Shown here one piece after another: positions 46,546 through 58,795 of a stretch of DNA of 64,000 nt (the stretch's first letter is position 1; each line of letters starts with the position of its first letter). The position numbers and the translations under genes are program-made. Location: positions 1,862,001-1,926,000 of the forward strand of contig JAQFVV010006255.1 of NCBI GenBank assembly GCA_028023455.1, given 5' to 3'. Source of the DNA: Epiperipatus broadwayi. Lineage: Eukaryota; Onychophora; Udeonychophora; Euonychophora; Peripatidae. Below the pieces are notes generated by a model, which saw nothing but the letters and a program-made list of their open reading frames with translations, did not search any database and was not told where the DNA came from.

Positions 46546-46713
46546 AAAATGAAAAAAACTAACATCATATAATAGTATTAGTTAGTAGAATATTTTATTA
46601 CAAATCTAAGAAATCAGATCTTTTTAGATCAAATCGATCATTTAGGTCCGGCCCGGAATCGTTATATGTATATGTTTTTGATTAGCATCAACGCTATCTT
46701 AAGGCGAACACCA

Positions 46714-47814
46714 TGATGACTTAAATAAATGAAAATATATTTGAAATGAAAAAAAAAACGTTCAGGTTAAATTAAAACTTAACTTTCTTCAGACAAACTT
46801 AACATCAAAAACTGCAATTGCATTGAGCATGGAGTGAGTGAATTCAGAGTTTTTCTTATTTCCTGATTAGACCTGACATCTAGGAAAAAAAATGAAAAAC
46901 TAAAATATAGGTTTGTTAGTGTTGAAAATGATCTTTTAACAAGCACAAAATTGTACTGTATGAATAGCTATTACAAAGTAACATCTGTCCAGAATAGTAT
47001 CTCATTGTGAAGAAAATACAATAGGCAATGGTTTCTATTTAGTGTTCATATGAAATATAGGAAGGATTAATTGCACAGAAGTTAGTTATTATCATAGTTG
47101 TAGTGAGAGGAGTGAGTAAAGAAAGAATATAATCTAACTTCAGAGTAGCAGAGCAGAATAAGTTGGACAAAGATTTTGCATAATGAATGGATCGAAAGAA
47201 AGTTATCATTAAATCAACTTTGCTTCCAAAGTTTTAAAGCCATCCTGGATACAATGTGTGTGGTAAGCACACAGACATCATATATTAGCCAATTTGACTT
47301 GCTGAAAATTTCCAGATATTTATGTAAAACTACCTAGCCATAAATAAATAACTGCCTACTGAAACCAACCATGAAAATCTTAATCTGACATCAAAGTTAT
47401 TATTATTATTTCTGTTTGCCAATTCACATTCAATTTATCTACTGTCAAGAAAGGAAATATTATTCCTTTTAAAAACCATGAAAGTTTTATCATTTATTTA
47501 AATTTAAGTCAACATTTATAATTCTTATGATATAGCCATAGATACAACTAAGATTGTTGAGATAGAGTACTTTTATAGTGCTACTTCAAATCCTGCACAT
47601 ACTACTATATTTTAATAAATGATTTATTCTCTCTTTTAAACTAATTATCAATACATTAATTCATTTTATTTATATATATGGTTCGTCACACATCAAATTG
47701 TATCCCTAAATATGGTCAAAGTATTGGTCTAAATGTCAATATGCCACTGGAAAGTAATCAAAATTTTCAGATATGGCAATAAACAGCCACTCAAAAATGA
47801 GTATAACTTCCAAT
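46714..47814. other. No recognisable gene
   Basis: AT-rich DNA without recognised motifs. Confidence 0.5.
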
Positions 47815-47935
47815 TCCAAGAGAAAAAAGAAAGGAAGGAAGTGAGGAGGGGGGAAGAGATAGAGTTAGAGGGAGAGAAAGAGATAGGAGGGAGGGATAGA
47901 GAATGAGGGAGGTTGGGAGGGAAGAAGAGAAATGA
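47815..47935 (+). repeat. Polypurine (GA-rich) tract
   Basis: About 120 bases almost wholly A and G (gaaaggaaggaagtgaggag and similar). It is probably an expanded GGGA/GAAA microsatellite, and mirror-like segments could form triplex DNA. The minus-strand open frame across it (47729-47983) is a low-complexity artefact. Confidence 0.8.
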
Positions 47936-48190
47936 TTTTACAAACCAATCTGTGATACATAAATATGTCGACATATAGAACATGCTTGGTCATTTTACTC
48001 TTTATTTGATATTTTCTATTAATTCAACAAAAAACTTTTTCTGAAAATTTCAACATCATGTATAATTGTAAGTCTTCAACATATTTTTTTCTGTACCATA
48101 TCCTCGCAGTAAGATATTACACTTTTTAAAAATGTCTCCAAAGCATGTTTTTATAATGACATTCTAAGATTCAGGTTATATAATATTTTT
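47936..48190 (-). pseudogene. 3' end of a LINE ORF2, sister of 20851-21215
   Basis: The minus strand reads HALETFLKSVISYCEDMVQK then RLTIIHDVEIFRKSF and, near the end, ACSICRHIYVSQIGL. It matches DMAQNRMHWRDTIRHDIKVF and ACSTYEYIYDSYIDL of the copy at 20.9 kb. Here the terminal CSIC pair of the C..C finger is better preserved. Stops interrupt the frame. Only the last about 85 codons are present, as expected of a short 5'-truncated insertion. Confidence 0.65.
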
Positions 48191-49228
48191 ATATACAATT
48201 TCATATTTCTCTTGTAAATGATCAACTTCTATATTTGTATTATTATTTCATTAATTAAATTTTGAATTTTTTTTTTGTTCCATTCTTTTCAATATTTATT
48301 TGTCATGGTTATGCTTTCACGCTTCTTCACTGAATTTTGATTGGAATATAAACATAAGTGTTTTTATGAAACGAATATAATAGCCAAAATAAATATTTCC
48401 AAATATATTGTTTCCATGTTGGTTACTAATAAAATTAATAATTATATAGTTAATAACCACATACATCATGTATGGTTAAATCTTCACAAGGCTAATACTC
48501 ATTATATTAATTTATTACATAATTAGCATTCTAAATGTTCTAGGGATAATAATCTGGCTATTGCTATATATATCCACACATATATTTACATACATGACCT
48601 TTCTTCCCATTATAGTATATAAAAATATCTTTTTAATTCTTGGTTAGTTTATTTGCTGTTCATAGTTATTAGTTATTTAGTTGTTAATCAGTTCATCCAT
48701 TTATCTGTCAGTTATTGTGTATGATAAATTATTTAATAATGAAAGACAACTGTAATTAGTGAATTATTACTTTATAACTCATGTTAGTATATTTTTGTTT
48801 TCATGGGATTTGACATGTTTAACCTTTATGGATGTCAGCATAGCTATTGACAATGACTAAATTACTATAAACACAAAGAGGAACAATTTTAGTGCTGATT
48901 GCAACAAATAAATGTATTTTTTAATTGTTACCAACAGTTCTTAATGACACCCAAGAGATCAATGGTATTAGCAGTTGCTCATGTTTTCACTGAAGAAAAT
49001 GAAATTTACCACTTCCATTTGTTACATTTTTCTATTTAGTGTTACATATTTTATGAATTTATTGTCACAAACTTTTTTTTATTTTATTATAGTGTTAATC
49101 ATTTATTTCAATTGATATAAATAATAATATTTGTCAGTTCATCATCACATTATTGAATTAGAATGGAAATTTATTAAAGAATTTGAATGACTAATAATTT
49201 GAAATATTGAATATAAAAACGATCTCTA

Positions 49229-49380
49229 GTGTTTTAGAGCATAATTTTTGTTAAATTTAGGTCTTTATTATTTTACTGGAACATATTTTAGATAAATATG
49301 ATGTCTATCTCATGTTTTAGTGCATAATTTTTCTGTTTAATTTAGGTTTTTATTATTTTACTGGAACATACTTTAGATGT
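49229..49380 (+). repeat. Tandem duplication, about 83-bp period
   Basis: The block GCATAATTTTTGTTAAATTT followed by TTATTATTTTACTGGAACAT occurs at about 49239 and again in slightly altered form at about 49322. Confidence 0.7.
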
Positions 49381-49640
49381 AACTATTCAAAATTTAATTC
49401 AATGAAATAGAAACTTTAAATATTGCTGTTACTAAAATCATACTTAAAAATAAATTAATAAACAGCGACACATAGGTGACTCATAGTTAGGATAATATAA
49501 ATTTAATGGAATGTGACATTATTATAACTTTAATATGTTTCAAAATTTTAACTGTCTTTGAGAACTGATTCTTAGAAAGTATACAAGAAGTTAGAAAAAA
49601 AATTGAAATTAGTAGACTTCCACTGGGTATTTTTTTAAAA

Positions 49641-49689
49641 TAGGCAAAACTCCCCAAGCATAAGAAATGGTGATCATGTGATGTTTAGT
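49641..49689 (+). mobile_element. 49-bp insertion carrying the end of the retrozyme-like unit
   Basis: The second half of this insert, GTGATCATGTGATGTTTAGT, matches the terminal part of the 466-bp unit (it is also the last sequence of the array, ending at 35653). The insert is flanked by a 15-bp direct repeat, ggtatttttttaaaa (49626-49640 and 49690-49704). It looks like a very short insertion of the same family with a target duplication. Confidence 0.5.
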
Positions 49690-50330
49690 GGTATTTTTTT
49701 AAAACTTGAGATAATTATGCATTAAACTTTACCATTTAATTATTGGGAATTTGTTCTTCATGATATTTCTGTGAGAGAAAAATCCACAATGTTGTTATGA
49801 TGTCATTGCTTTATATCTGATTTTATAGGAAAATATACACTCTGTGGAAGAATTACAGACAAAAATATGTCTATCCCACATGTCAAAAGAAGAAAGAGAT
49901 TGTTATTTCTCTATTACAAATGGTCAAATACTTTTTTTTTTTTTTAATAACCACATCATCACCTACAAAGTTTTTTAAAATTGTGTTTATAGTTTACTGA
50001 ATTGATAAATCAGATACTAATATATATATATTCAATAATTTTATTATTCATTCTATCAAGGTTATCATTATATTAGCTTGTAGCCATAATCAATTGGATT
50101 GCAAAGAATTAGTATTCAATCAAATTGTGAATAAAACTTGTCAGTGAAATGGGTGCTATTTTTCAAATTTTGAAAATGGCATTAAAATATCTAGAAAATT
50201 GTTCTACACCTGGTGTATTTTATCTTAGTTCACTAATAGTCAGCAAGGAGATCTTGAATAACTATCATCTTCCTTTCTTTTCAAGAATGATTTCAATTAA
50301 TATTGCTAAATAATAATACAGGATATAAAA

Positions 50331-50500
50331 TCTGAAATTTTAATATATTTTTTCATTTGTTCAACTGGTCAACATTTATATAGGTAATCCAGAATTATGC
50401 AGACTGCAATCTGAAATTTTAACATAATCGTGCTCTTTTATTTGTTCAAATGACCAATATTTATATAGGTAACCCAAAATTTATGCAGACTGTGGGGTGT
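50331..50500 (+). repeat. Tandem duplication, about 81-bp period
   Basis: TCTGAAATTTTAA...TTTGTTCAA.TG..CAA.ATTTATATAGGTAA.CC occurs twice (about 50331 and 50412), both ending ATGCAGACTG. Confidence 0.7.
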
Positions 50501-51237
50501 AAATCTTTTAATCTTTCAGTAAGTCAGTAACATGTAAACAACTGCTTTCTGATATTTTCAACTTATTTTTCTAAAGCATTAATATATACAATCTGATATT
50601 AGGCAACAAATCTTAAAATACAATAAGTTTAACAAAAAACTGAATCTTTATGTGGAGCTAATATAAAGATATTAAAATATATCGTAGACTATTGTTTAAC
50701 AGTATGAATGTGCCTATCATAATCTAAATTGAGTATTTCAGTCTTAGCCATATTTATAATTAATAATAATGGAAAAAATAATTGTTCATTTTTTTAATGT
50801 TTTATGTAGAAATTTTTTTAGCATATACTGGAGCCAATAACAGAATATGTTCTATACTTCTGTGTCTGTGAAATTATTTATTTTCTCAATTAATATTTTT
50901 TACACAATTATTTCTTTTCTAATTAAACATTTTATTTCAGCATGCTTACAAGATTTTGAATCAGTATCACATTAATAGTTTAATTTTATTTACAAATCAC
51001 AAAAATTTCAAGTGCAATTAAGATTGTTAATTCTAATCTAAAAGTAAGGATAGTTTAAATAAATAAGAAACATAATATTAATGCTAAAATTTTCTATAAC
51101 ATCAGAATTGTGTTTAATTGTTAACACTAAACAAGAATTTTGTTATATGAGGATAGTATACATTCTTCATTTAATGTCTGCTGCTTCATGATTAAGAGAT
51201 GTTTCTATATTCTAGATTTTAATAATAATTAAAATTA

Positions 51238-51762
51238 GATTGTAAAAATTTCCCAAACGTCATTTATTAATATACAGCGAATGGAATTAAAAGTGATTGA
51301 TTAATATCTTCATGCTTTCATTTCTAAATGCTTTAGATTGGCTTATATATATGAATTTAGGTAAAAAAGATAAGGTGGATTTATTCTTAGTTTTTCCAAG
51401 ACTCTATCTTATGTTTAGAGTGAGAGTATTTTTCAGTTTTATTCATTCAAACAGCACATGTGTTAGAGTGATTAGACTATTACAAATAAAAAAAACTTGG
51501 CACTAGATAAATAGATAATTAGTTATATAGATTTAATATTATATCTAATACTGACTCGCATAAATTGTAAAAATTTCACAAACATCATTTATTAATATGT
51601 AGTGAATGTTATTAAAACTGATTGATTAAGACCTACACACTCATTTCTAAATGCTTTAGATTGGCCTATATATATGAATATAGGTGAAAAAAGATAAAAG
51701 TGGATTCATTCTTAATTTTTAGATTCTATCTTGTGTTAAGAGTAAGAGTATTCCTCAGTTGG
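51238..51762 (+). repeat. Dispersed direct repeat, two copies about 325 bp apart
   Basis: Copy 1 (51238-51440) and copy 2 (about 51564-51762) share TGTAAAAATTTC.CAAAC.TC and ATTTCTAAATGCTTTAGATT, then TATATATATGAAT.TAGGT and a GTGGATT.ATTCTTA block. The open frame at 51297-51506 spans copy 1 but is disrupted in copy 2. Confidence 0.7.
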
Positions 51763-52737
51763 GATGGTTCCCTTAGTAATTTCAACAATATTATTTCAAT
51801 AAAAAAAACAACAACATATGTTAATTTTATCCATATTTATTTCATTTAGGACTTTTAGAACTGTCATTGATCTAATTTTGAGACATAATTGGAAAGTTTT
51901 TAGAGCTTCTGAAATCTAGTTTAGATAAATATTGAATTGCCTTTTTTTTTTATTGCAAAAAATGCCTATATTTTATTTTATGTAACAATTATATCTTTGC
52001 TTAAATTAATTTTTTCAGAAAATACTGTACAATTTTTATGCCAAAAAATTACTCTAACTTATTTTAAAAAAAAAAAAATCATGAGAATATAAAACTTAGA
52101 TATTTCACAAGCTCACATCTAATTGCTATTTTATGTATTATATTTTTTTCATTATTCACTTTTCATAATAATTCATAATGACTAAAATAAATTTTCACTA
52201 AGACGAGCCCCTACACGTGATAACTTACATATATATTTTTATTATAATTATATATTTTTATTCATGGGACATTTTTGATTATGATAGAATTATTATATCC
52301 ACATTCCCAGACTAGGCACTTTTTGGATTATAGCTTTCAGTAGTAAGGATTTATGGATCTAATGCTTTATGTATCAATCAAATAACCATCTTTTGTATTA
52401 TTATTAAAATAATAGCCTGAAATTAAAGAATATCTGAACCTAAGCCAATTTTTTTTTGTGTAGTTACTTAGATCTGGCACTGGATCAGTGTTTATATATT
52501 TTAATGACTTCAGTATTTTGTTAATTAAAAGCATTTTCATTTTTTAAGCAGCATGTGATATTTTGTTAATATATTAAAATATAAATAATTCTCTTCTAAT
52601 CTGGAAAAAAATGTTGGTTTTTCAGGTTTTTAAGATACTTTAGCATAATTGATTTATTTTATGTTACCTATAAAACATCTGATGCAATATATTTTTTTCC
52701 ATTCATAATTCACAAGATTCTTCATATATATATATAA

Positions 52738-53640
52738 GGGGTGTCCAAAAGAGACAGGAATTAATTATTCTCTGGAGGGTGAGAGCTTTGTAGTGAATGT
52801 GTCCACTGATATATGCCCTTTGCAAGGATTCCCCTGCATTAGCCTGCTAACTGTCATCGTCGATTGAAGTTGTGGAGTCACATAGTAAATGTTTTTGTTA
52901 TATGCTTTTTGCTTATTTGTCGATCTTTGTGATGATTGAAAAGTGGAGAAATCTGAAATTTTGTTTTCTTTTAGAGAAAACTGCAACTGAAACAGTTATA
53001 ATGCTTGAAATAGCATACAAGTAAGCTATCTGTGTAAAACAGGTGTACAAGCAGCTTAATAGAAATATCAGTCACCATATTCCAAAAAAGCATGGTGAAT
53101 GAAGTCCAATGTCAAAATTGTTTTTTTTTTTTTGATGCAAACAGCATTGTTCACTCAAATTTCATTTGTAATGATAGGAATTTTACTTATAAATTCTGAA
53201 ACATTCGCATGATGGAGTAAAATAAAAATGGCTTGATTTATAGCAAAATGGGGAGTGCAATAGTCAATATGACAGCGTGCCTGTACACAAAGGCTTGAGT
53301 GTGAAACAATTTTAATTAAAACACCATGATCCATGTTATCCATCAGCTATATTCACTCAATCTCACACCATATGATTTCTTTTTATCTTCCAAATAAAAA
53401 ACTGCCTCAAAAGAAAATGATTTGAAGACTTTGAAGTGGTGAAGAAAAAAGGCATCAGTTCACAAAAGGTTCAGGATTACTTGGAAAAGTGGAAACACAT
53501 TTAGGTGAGTGCATTGCATTAAATGTTCAGTACTTTGAAGATAATTCAATTTGTAAGAAGATCCAAAATAAATATAATTTTTTATTACAAAATTTCAATT
53601 TTTTCTGTGTAGCTCTCAAATTCGACAATCTTATTTTAAC
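52738..53640 (+). pseudogene. mariner-family transposase, degraded copy
   Basis: A start at 52932 reads MIEKWRNLKFCFLLEKTATE then TVIMLEIAYK, the mariner N-terminal helix-turn-helix (E.R..IKFC.KLGKTATET..ML...Y). After a gap, 53135 onwards reads FDANSIVHSNFI (FD..GIVH.EF.P), and 53345-53430 reads YSLNLTPYDFFLSSK (YSPDLAPCDFFLFPK), with the final catalytic Asp kept but the SPD motif lost. Another frame gives SVKQF, FEDFEVVKKKG and YLEKWKHI (F..W....). The segment between the N-terminal part and FDANSIVH is too short, so there is an internal deletion. The 5' end ggggtgtccaaaag may be the terminal repeat; a matching 3' repeat is not clear. Confidence 0.75.
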
Positions 53641-54879
53641 TTTAACTAATTAATAAAGGCTCTATATTCAAACTCTACCATATATATATGCAATCCACTT
53701 GTTATATATTTAGCTTTATTTAGCTTATCTAGCTTTATTTAGCTTATCTGTCTATAATTTCATATTTTATTGTGCATGTGTATTGTTTATATTTTGTCCA
53801 TATATATTTAGACACACAATTTGATGAAAACAAAATAGGAAGCAAGATTCAAATCTAATAGTTCATTCAATTGCTTTTTTGCACTTAAACATTTATTTTT
53901 AACTATTTTTGTTCCTACTACAGATTTTATACTTTTCATCATATTCTTTATCTATTCTTGACTGTTTGATATTTATCAATCTAATCTATATTCTCTATTT
54001 AATCACTTATGCAGAATGTTTATTATTTTTTAAAAAATACTATTTCTCTTTCTAAATTCAAATTATTTCAAATAAAAAAAATTGAAATTTATCAGTTCTT
54101 CTATTGATATTGTGATTACTGTTTAGTTGCTCAAAGGTTTATAAGAAATTTGAACAGTGGGGCCATGAACTATGGACCTTGAACTCCAGAATCTACCACT
54201 CTATTACTGCATCAAATCATTATCTGATTTAAATCGACCCTCTAATATCCCATTGCAAAAGTGAACCCACAGAGAGAGAGAGGGGACGACGACATTATTC
54301 TTATATAATATCGATTTTTATATAACAGGGGCTCCCAAATTATAATCCACAGGCTTATTTGGCCGATAAGATTTTGTCTGCCTGCTGACATAGTTATTTC
54401 TTATGAAATAAATTTTATGGTAAATAAATACTTATTGTCTTACAGTCGTCTTATTTTATTGCATACATATTGAAGCAATTAGTCCAAAATGACAGTTTAG
54501 TCAGGGAGAGAATAATAGTAAAATAAAATAAATAAATAAATGTTATATTATTTCATTAAGTTTTTCTTGAGATGATTATTAATTCATATAATTTTGTTAT
54601 ATAGGTAAATAATAGTTGTTTAAAATAATCAATTACAACGTTTTCAAGTATGGATATGTAATCTTGTCTTGAAAAAATGGGACTGCATGTGTGTGTGTAG
54701 AATAAATGTGCACATACACAAACTGATGTCTTTATTTTGTTATAAAAATATATTAATAGTATTAATGATTAATCTTGGTAATAAAAAAATCATTCTAATT
54801 ATTATTTTAAAAGAAAAACAAAGTATGTATAAAATTTTATTTATTTTAATGTACAATAATTACTAGCTAGGTGGAGCTG
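53641..54879. other. No gene; possible SINE and hAT-end fragments
   Basis: Minus strand 54150-54235 contains GAGTGGTAGATTCTGGAGTT and GGTCC, weakly like a tRNA-derived SINE. At 54327 CAGGGGCTCCCAAATTATAA resembles a hAT left end (CAGGGGTTCCCAA...), with no partner found. An (AG)n run lies at 54272-54285. Confidence 0.35.
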
Positions 54880-55462
54880 CTATTAGGTTACCTGCTTCAC
54901 AGCTCTCATAAAAAGGCTTTAAAAAGTTAGTTTTGCTGCAGTTAAAAATATTCCTCATATGTATTTGTCCCTTTAAAGAACATTCTTTGCTGTTTTGTGC
55001 TTTTTCATTCATAATTCTCAATTTTAGTGTATTTTTATCATTATTTCCCTATATCTACCTTGCGCTCATTTACAATTGACAACCATTTTCTTCCCCGTTT
55101 GATGGGTAATTTGACTGTTTTAAGGATCATAGAGGGTTTTATTCCCTCTTAGACTGTTCAATTCATCTCCTATTCCATTTCTAGTATCACCCAAAACTTT
55201 TTTAGTAAATTTTTTATGTGTTATTCCAGTTATTTAGGTCATTTCTAACAATCTTTTTTTAACCCCCCCCCCCTCTGGGGTAATAAACTGCCTAAAATTC
55301 TACTCAGTTTATGCTGCATTAGCCATCTAAAATTAACATTAATAATCTCTCTAGGTGAATTTGTTTCGGTTTTTAAATCAAATTCTTTAGTTTTCCACTT
55401 CAAAATTTGTTTCTTTGTATAATTGCTAGCAGCAAAAATGTGTAAAAACCTGATTTACAACA

Positions 55463-57021
55463 ATGAAGACCTCCAATACTTCCAAAAATTTTATCCAAAT
55501 TGAATTTCAAACAAAACTCAACTAAAGACACCATCACCAAAGAACCTAATTCAAGGTCTCCATCTCCTTGCCCTCTGGATTTTCATCCTTTACAGGCTGA
55601 GGCTTGCCCTATTAAAGGTAAAAAGCAATCCAAAAAGAACAATCTGACCATTCACAATGTTGCTCCAAGCATAACTGGGAATACTAAAAATTCCTCACCT
55701 ATGGGTGATTAATCAGCCTGTTAATATCTAAGCATAATTCAGAAACCTCCTCATCCATCTCTGAAACCTCTAAAAACTTAACACACAACAATTACTCCAA
55801 AGTTGATGTTATTCATGATTCTCCATTTCAATCTACCAGTGAAACCAAGTCTGCCAACATTACCCCTACTAATATCAGTCACATTATGGAGCCAACCTTT
55901 ATTAACCATCTTTCCATAACTATCTCCATAAAACCACAAGTCGTCAATATTTCCTATGCTCAGGCCGCATCCAGCACCTTACCAAAATATCCCAGTATAA
56001 CCACACCACAAATATGCAAAGCGAGCTCCTTCAAAGTCTGTGGAGCCCTGATGAGGACTGTCCTAACAATCACCAATCAGCCACCCCAGCAACCCTCATT
56101 CCTAATAAACAACGCACACCAGAGAATCACACTGTGATCTCAGAATAATTTAATCACATAGTTCCACCATTTCTCCTCAAGGCACTTTGTTGCTACCAGA
56201 GTGACAGTTCGGTCATTCTGATGGTTACAGATTTACAATGCAGACTCCACAAATTCCCAGCACAGCAGCTCTATGACATTATTAAACTCCACAATCTAAT
56301 TGATAATATATATAAAATCCTCACCCTTCCCAACAACCAATACTTTGCAATAGTTTCACAACACAATACAATGGCAAGTCTTCAAAAGTAGATTCAAATT
56401 TTTACACAGTATGTTTCTGGTTGCAATAGATACCAATAGGCCATTCATACTTAAGGGGGGTTATCAAAAACTGTAACATAGGGATGGAAAGGCAGCACCT
56501 ACAGAAATATTTCGAAGCATTTGGACAAATGATGTCATTTGAGTACCTTACGGATCCTCTCACCGATTGCCTCACCTTTGCCAAGATGGCCTCATTTCAA
56601 TTTCTTTTTTAAAAAAAGTCTCTCTCCTGATAGTATTCCCATAGCAATAGCAGCGGATCTGTCACCTTTGATCATCTCAATTAAGGGGATCAGACAACAA
56701 TGTTTCATCTGCAAAGACCACAAACACCTCATTCAGGACTGCTCTCTAAAGAGATGCCACTCTTATCTTAAAAAAGGGGCCTGTGCTTTGCGCAGCTCCA
56801 ACACACATGAGCTTTCTCCCTTAGCTAACTTCTCACCTTTGTCTGATGCTACCTCAACCTTTCAGCATTCAGCCACCATCATACCTTTCAATAATATTCC
56901 AGTGCCCTCTGGGCCCCATAATTTCAAGTTCACTCACAACCCACTACTCCCTGTTACAGCTGAACCACAGGAGCCTCCCTCCTTGATGGACACGTCCACT
57001 AATTCAAACTGTCCGGCCTGA
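55463..57021 (+). pseudogene. LINE ORF1 (nucleic-acid-binding, CCHC zinc knuckle)
   Basis: The probable start at 55463 reads MKTSNTSKNFIQIEFQTKLN before a stop; a second frame (55500-55712) continues with a Ser/Pro/Lys-rich N-terminus. SYAQAASST near 55950 resembles the YA.A......P segment that precedes the RRM-like part in such ORF1 proteins. The zinc knuckle CFICKDHKHLIQDC lies near 56700-56745 and fits CX2CX4HX4C exactly, with Cys residues after it (RCHSYLKKGAC). The C-terminus is Pro/Ser/Thr-rich and ends at 57021. Several frame changes separate the parts. ORF1 would bind LINE RNA in the ribonucleoprotein. Confidence 0.7.
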
Positions 57022-58673
57022 ATCTACCAACTCTGATCCTTTCACCACAAACACAAACCTCAAAAGTGTGCACACCCTAACTCATCGGATAATGACAGCA
57101 ACTTTGACAGGCAGAATCACATTATTGACCTTGCCAGTAAAATCATAACATAATCTTTTTTCGAATGCAGGGCAAGTCACAGACATACAGACCATATGAG
57201 GAAGAAAAGTATTTTAAGGGGAGAATGCTCTAGTTTCAACCTGGGCCTCGTCGGCCTCCACCCTTCACACTCTCTCTATCCCCTGTTGAAATTTTCTTAG
57301 ACAGTGGTTTATCAAGTGACATCAAGAAGGAATCGTGCAATTCTGGCAGGAGAAGAAAGAACAACCTACCTCACCTTTCTCCCAGTCCAGTTCATCCCCT
57401 CACGCCATAAAATTTCCTATTTTCCTACTGTTTGTCTTACCTTATGTCCATCTTGAAGTCACCATATGCTTATCTCTGTTGTGATTTAAACATTCAGGGC
57501 CTAGACTTAAATTTAATCCGCATGCTCCTCCCTCTCAAACACTAGTTGGAACTCAACTCTCCCAATATCCCCTTCCTGCCCGAAACTAAACTCTCCACTC
57601 ACTTTAACCACAGGATTTACTTCACTTTGAACACCTTCAGTTTATTCAACTATTCCATTGCCTTGATGTCTGCTGAAGGAGTCACCATCCTCATTAATAA
57701 ATGTGCCCCCCCACTTTTTCATTCTACATCTTGACGCTCACTCTGTTATCTTAGAGGTGCAATTTGGGCGCTTCAGAAGTTTTGTGATTTATTTATATCT
57801 GCCCTGCAATGACACCTTCATTAAATTATTATTCATCAAATCAATTACATCACAGCTGTTGCCTCCCCATTTTTTTCTGGGTGACTTCTACACACAAAAT
57901 ATCTTTATCTTTTCTCCAGGGGCTTAATGTGTGACCAGGGCTATTCCCAGATCATGCCTACTATTTCTACACTCATAAGCATCAGACCTGCATTGAGTTA
58001 ACATCTACTCTCCTGATCTCTATTTCATGATTGAAATCGGCCCAACTTCACACCTTACCTTTTTTGGATCACAAAGCATTACACCTTTCCCTTGACATTG
58101 ACTTTGGCCCTCGAGTAAACTTTGGCCTCAGAAGAACAATACAATTTCTCAACAAGCAAAATACACCAATAGCACTGCTTCCAGAAATTTATATATACCT
58201 TCATAAAATCAATATGCTTCAAATGGAGCCCATCTCTGCATGGATGACATTTGTGGAAACCCTGCAAGCTGCTATCCACAAATCCACCTGGAATTCACGA
58301 GGGCTGTCCAAGTTTCTGGCTGCAATCAACAAAATTGCAGAGCAACTAAATGATCAGGAGAGTGGGCCATTAGACATTAGCAACATCATCCAACTGAAAC
58401 TTCAATAGCACGATGCTCAAAAGGTCTTGGCAGAGTACATCTCAGTCAAACATACCTGGAAGTATGTGGGGAATCAGCATTGTTGGACCAGAAGTTACCT
58501 AGGGTGGACTCTTGGGGCCCACAGGAAGAAAGCCACTCCCTCCTTCATCATGGTCAGCAACAAATCCTACATAGGTCAGAAATTGCTCCTTCTTTTGAGA
58601 AACCATTACAAGCACATGCTCCTCAAAGCTGACATCCCTCCTTTCACTATGCCATCAACCTTGAATGTCAACT

Positions 58674-58795
58674 CTGGTCCTGGCATCACTCGGGCTATGC
58701 TAGTTAACAAGCTGAAAAGTTGCCCTGACAAGCATCTGGTTCTTGCATCACTCAGGCTCTGCTACTTAATAAACTGCAAAGTTCCCCTGACCACA
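58674..58795 (+). repeat. In-ORF tandem duplication, about 66 bp
   Basis: The sequence CATCACTCGGGCTATGCTA with its flanks is repeated as CATCACTCAGGCTCTGCTA about 66 bp later, each followed by AA.AAGCTG.AAAGTT-like text and CCTGAC. It lies inside LINE ORF2. Confidence 0.65.

Larger units (their letters stand above)
44871..46713. mobile_element. Terminal-inverted-repeat element of unknown superfamily
   Basis: TGGTGTTCGCCTTAAGAT (44871-44888) is matched exactly in inverse at 46696-46713. Between them lie about 1.8 kb richer in CpG than the flanks, a short open frame at the left end, a stable hairpin CGCGAAAA...TTTTCGCG (45397-45418) and two minisatellite-like arrays. No clear target duplication was found next to the repeats, and no transposase motif was recognised. 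It may be a non-autonomous derivative of an unrecognised DNA transposon. Confidence 0.6.
48191..52737. other. No gene; several local duplications
   Basis: AT-rich DNA. The only structure I can support is a set of short degenerate duplications (listed separately) and a 49-bp insertion at 49641-49689. Open frames at 48341-48526 and 51297-51506 have no recognised domain. Confidence 0.5.

Noticed and set aside
47729-47983. Open frame with Ser/Pro/Phe-rich peptide on the minus strand
   Set aside because: It is the complement of a GA-rich microsatellite and has no complex sequence.
52765-53343. Two minus-strand open frames (52765-52986, 53155-53343)
   Set aside because: They are antisense shadows of the mariner remnant, whose motifs read on the plus strand.
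54327-54400. hAT-like left end CAGGGGCTCCCAA
   Set aside because: No right end and no second copy of an 8-bp flank were found, so it is mentioned but not called as an element.
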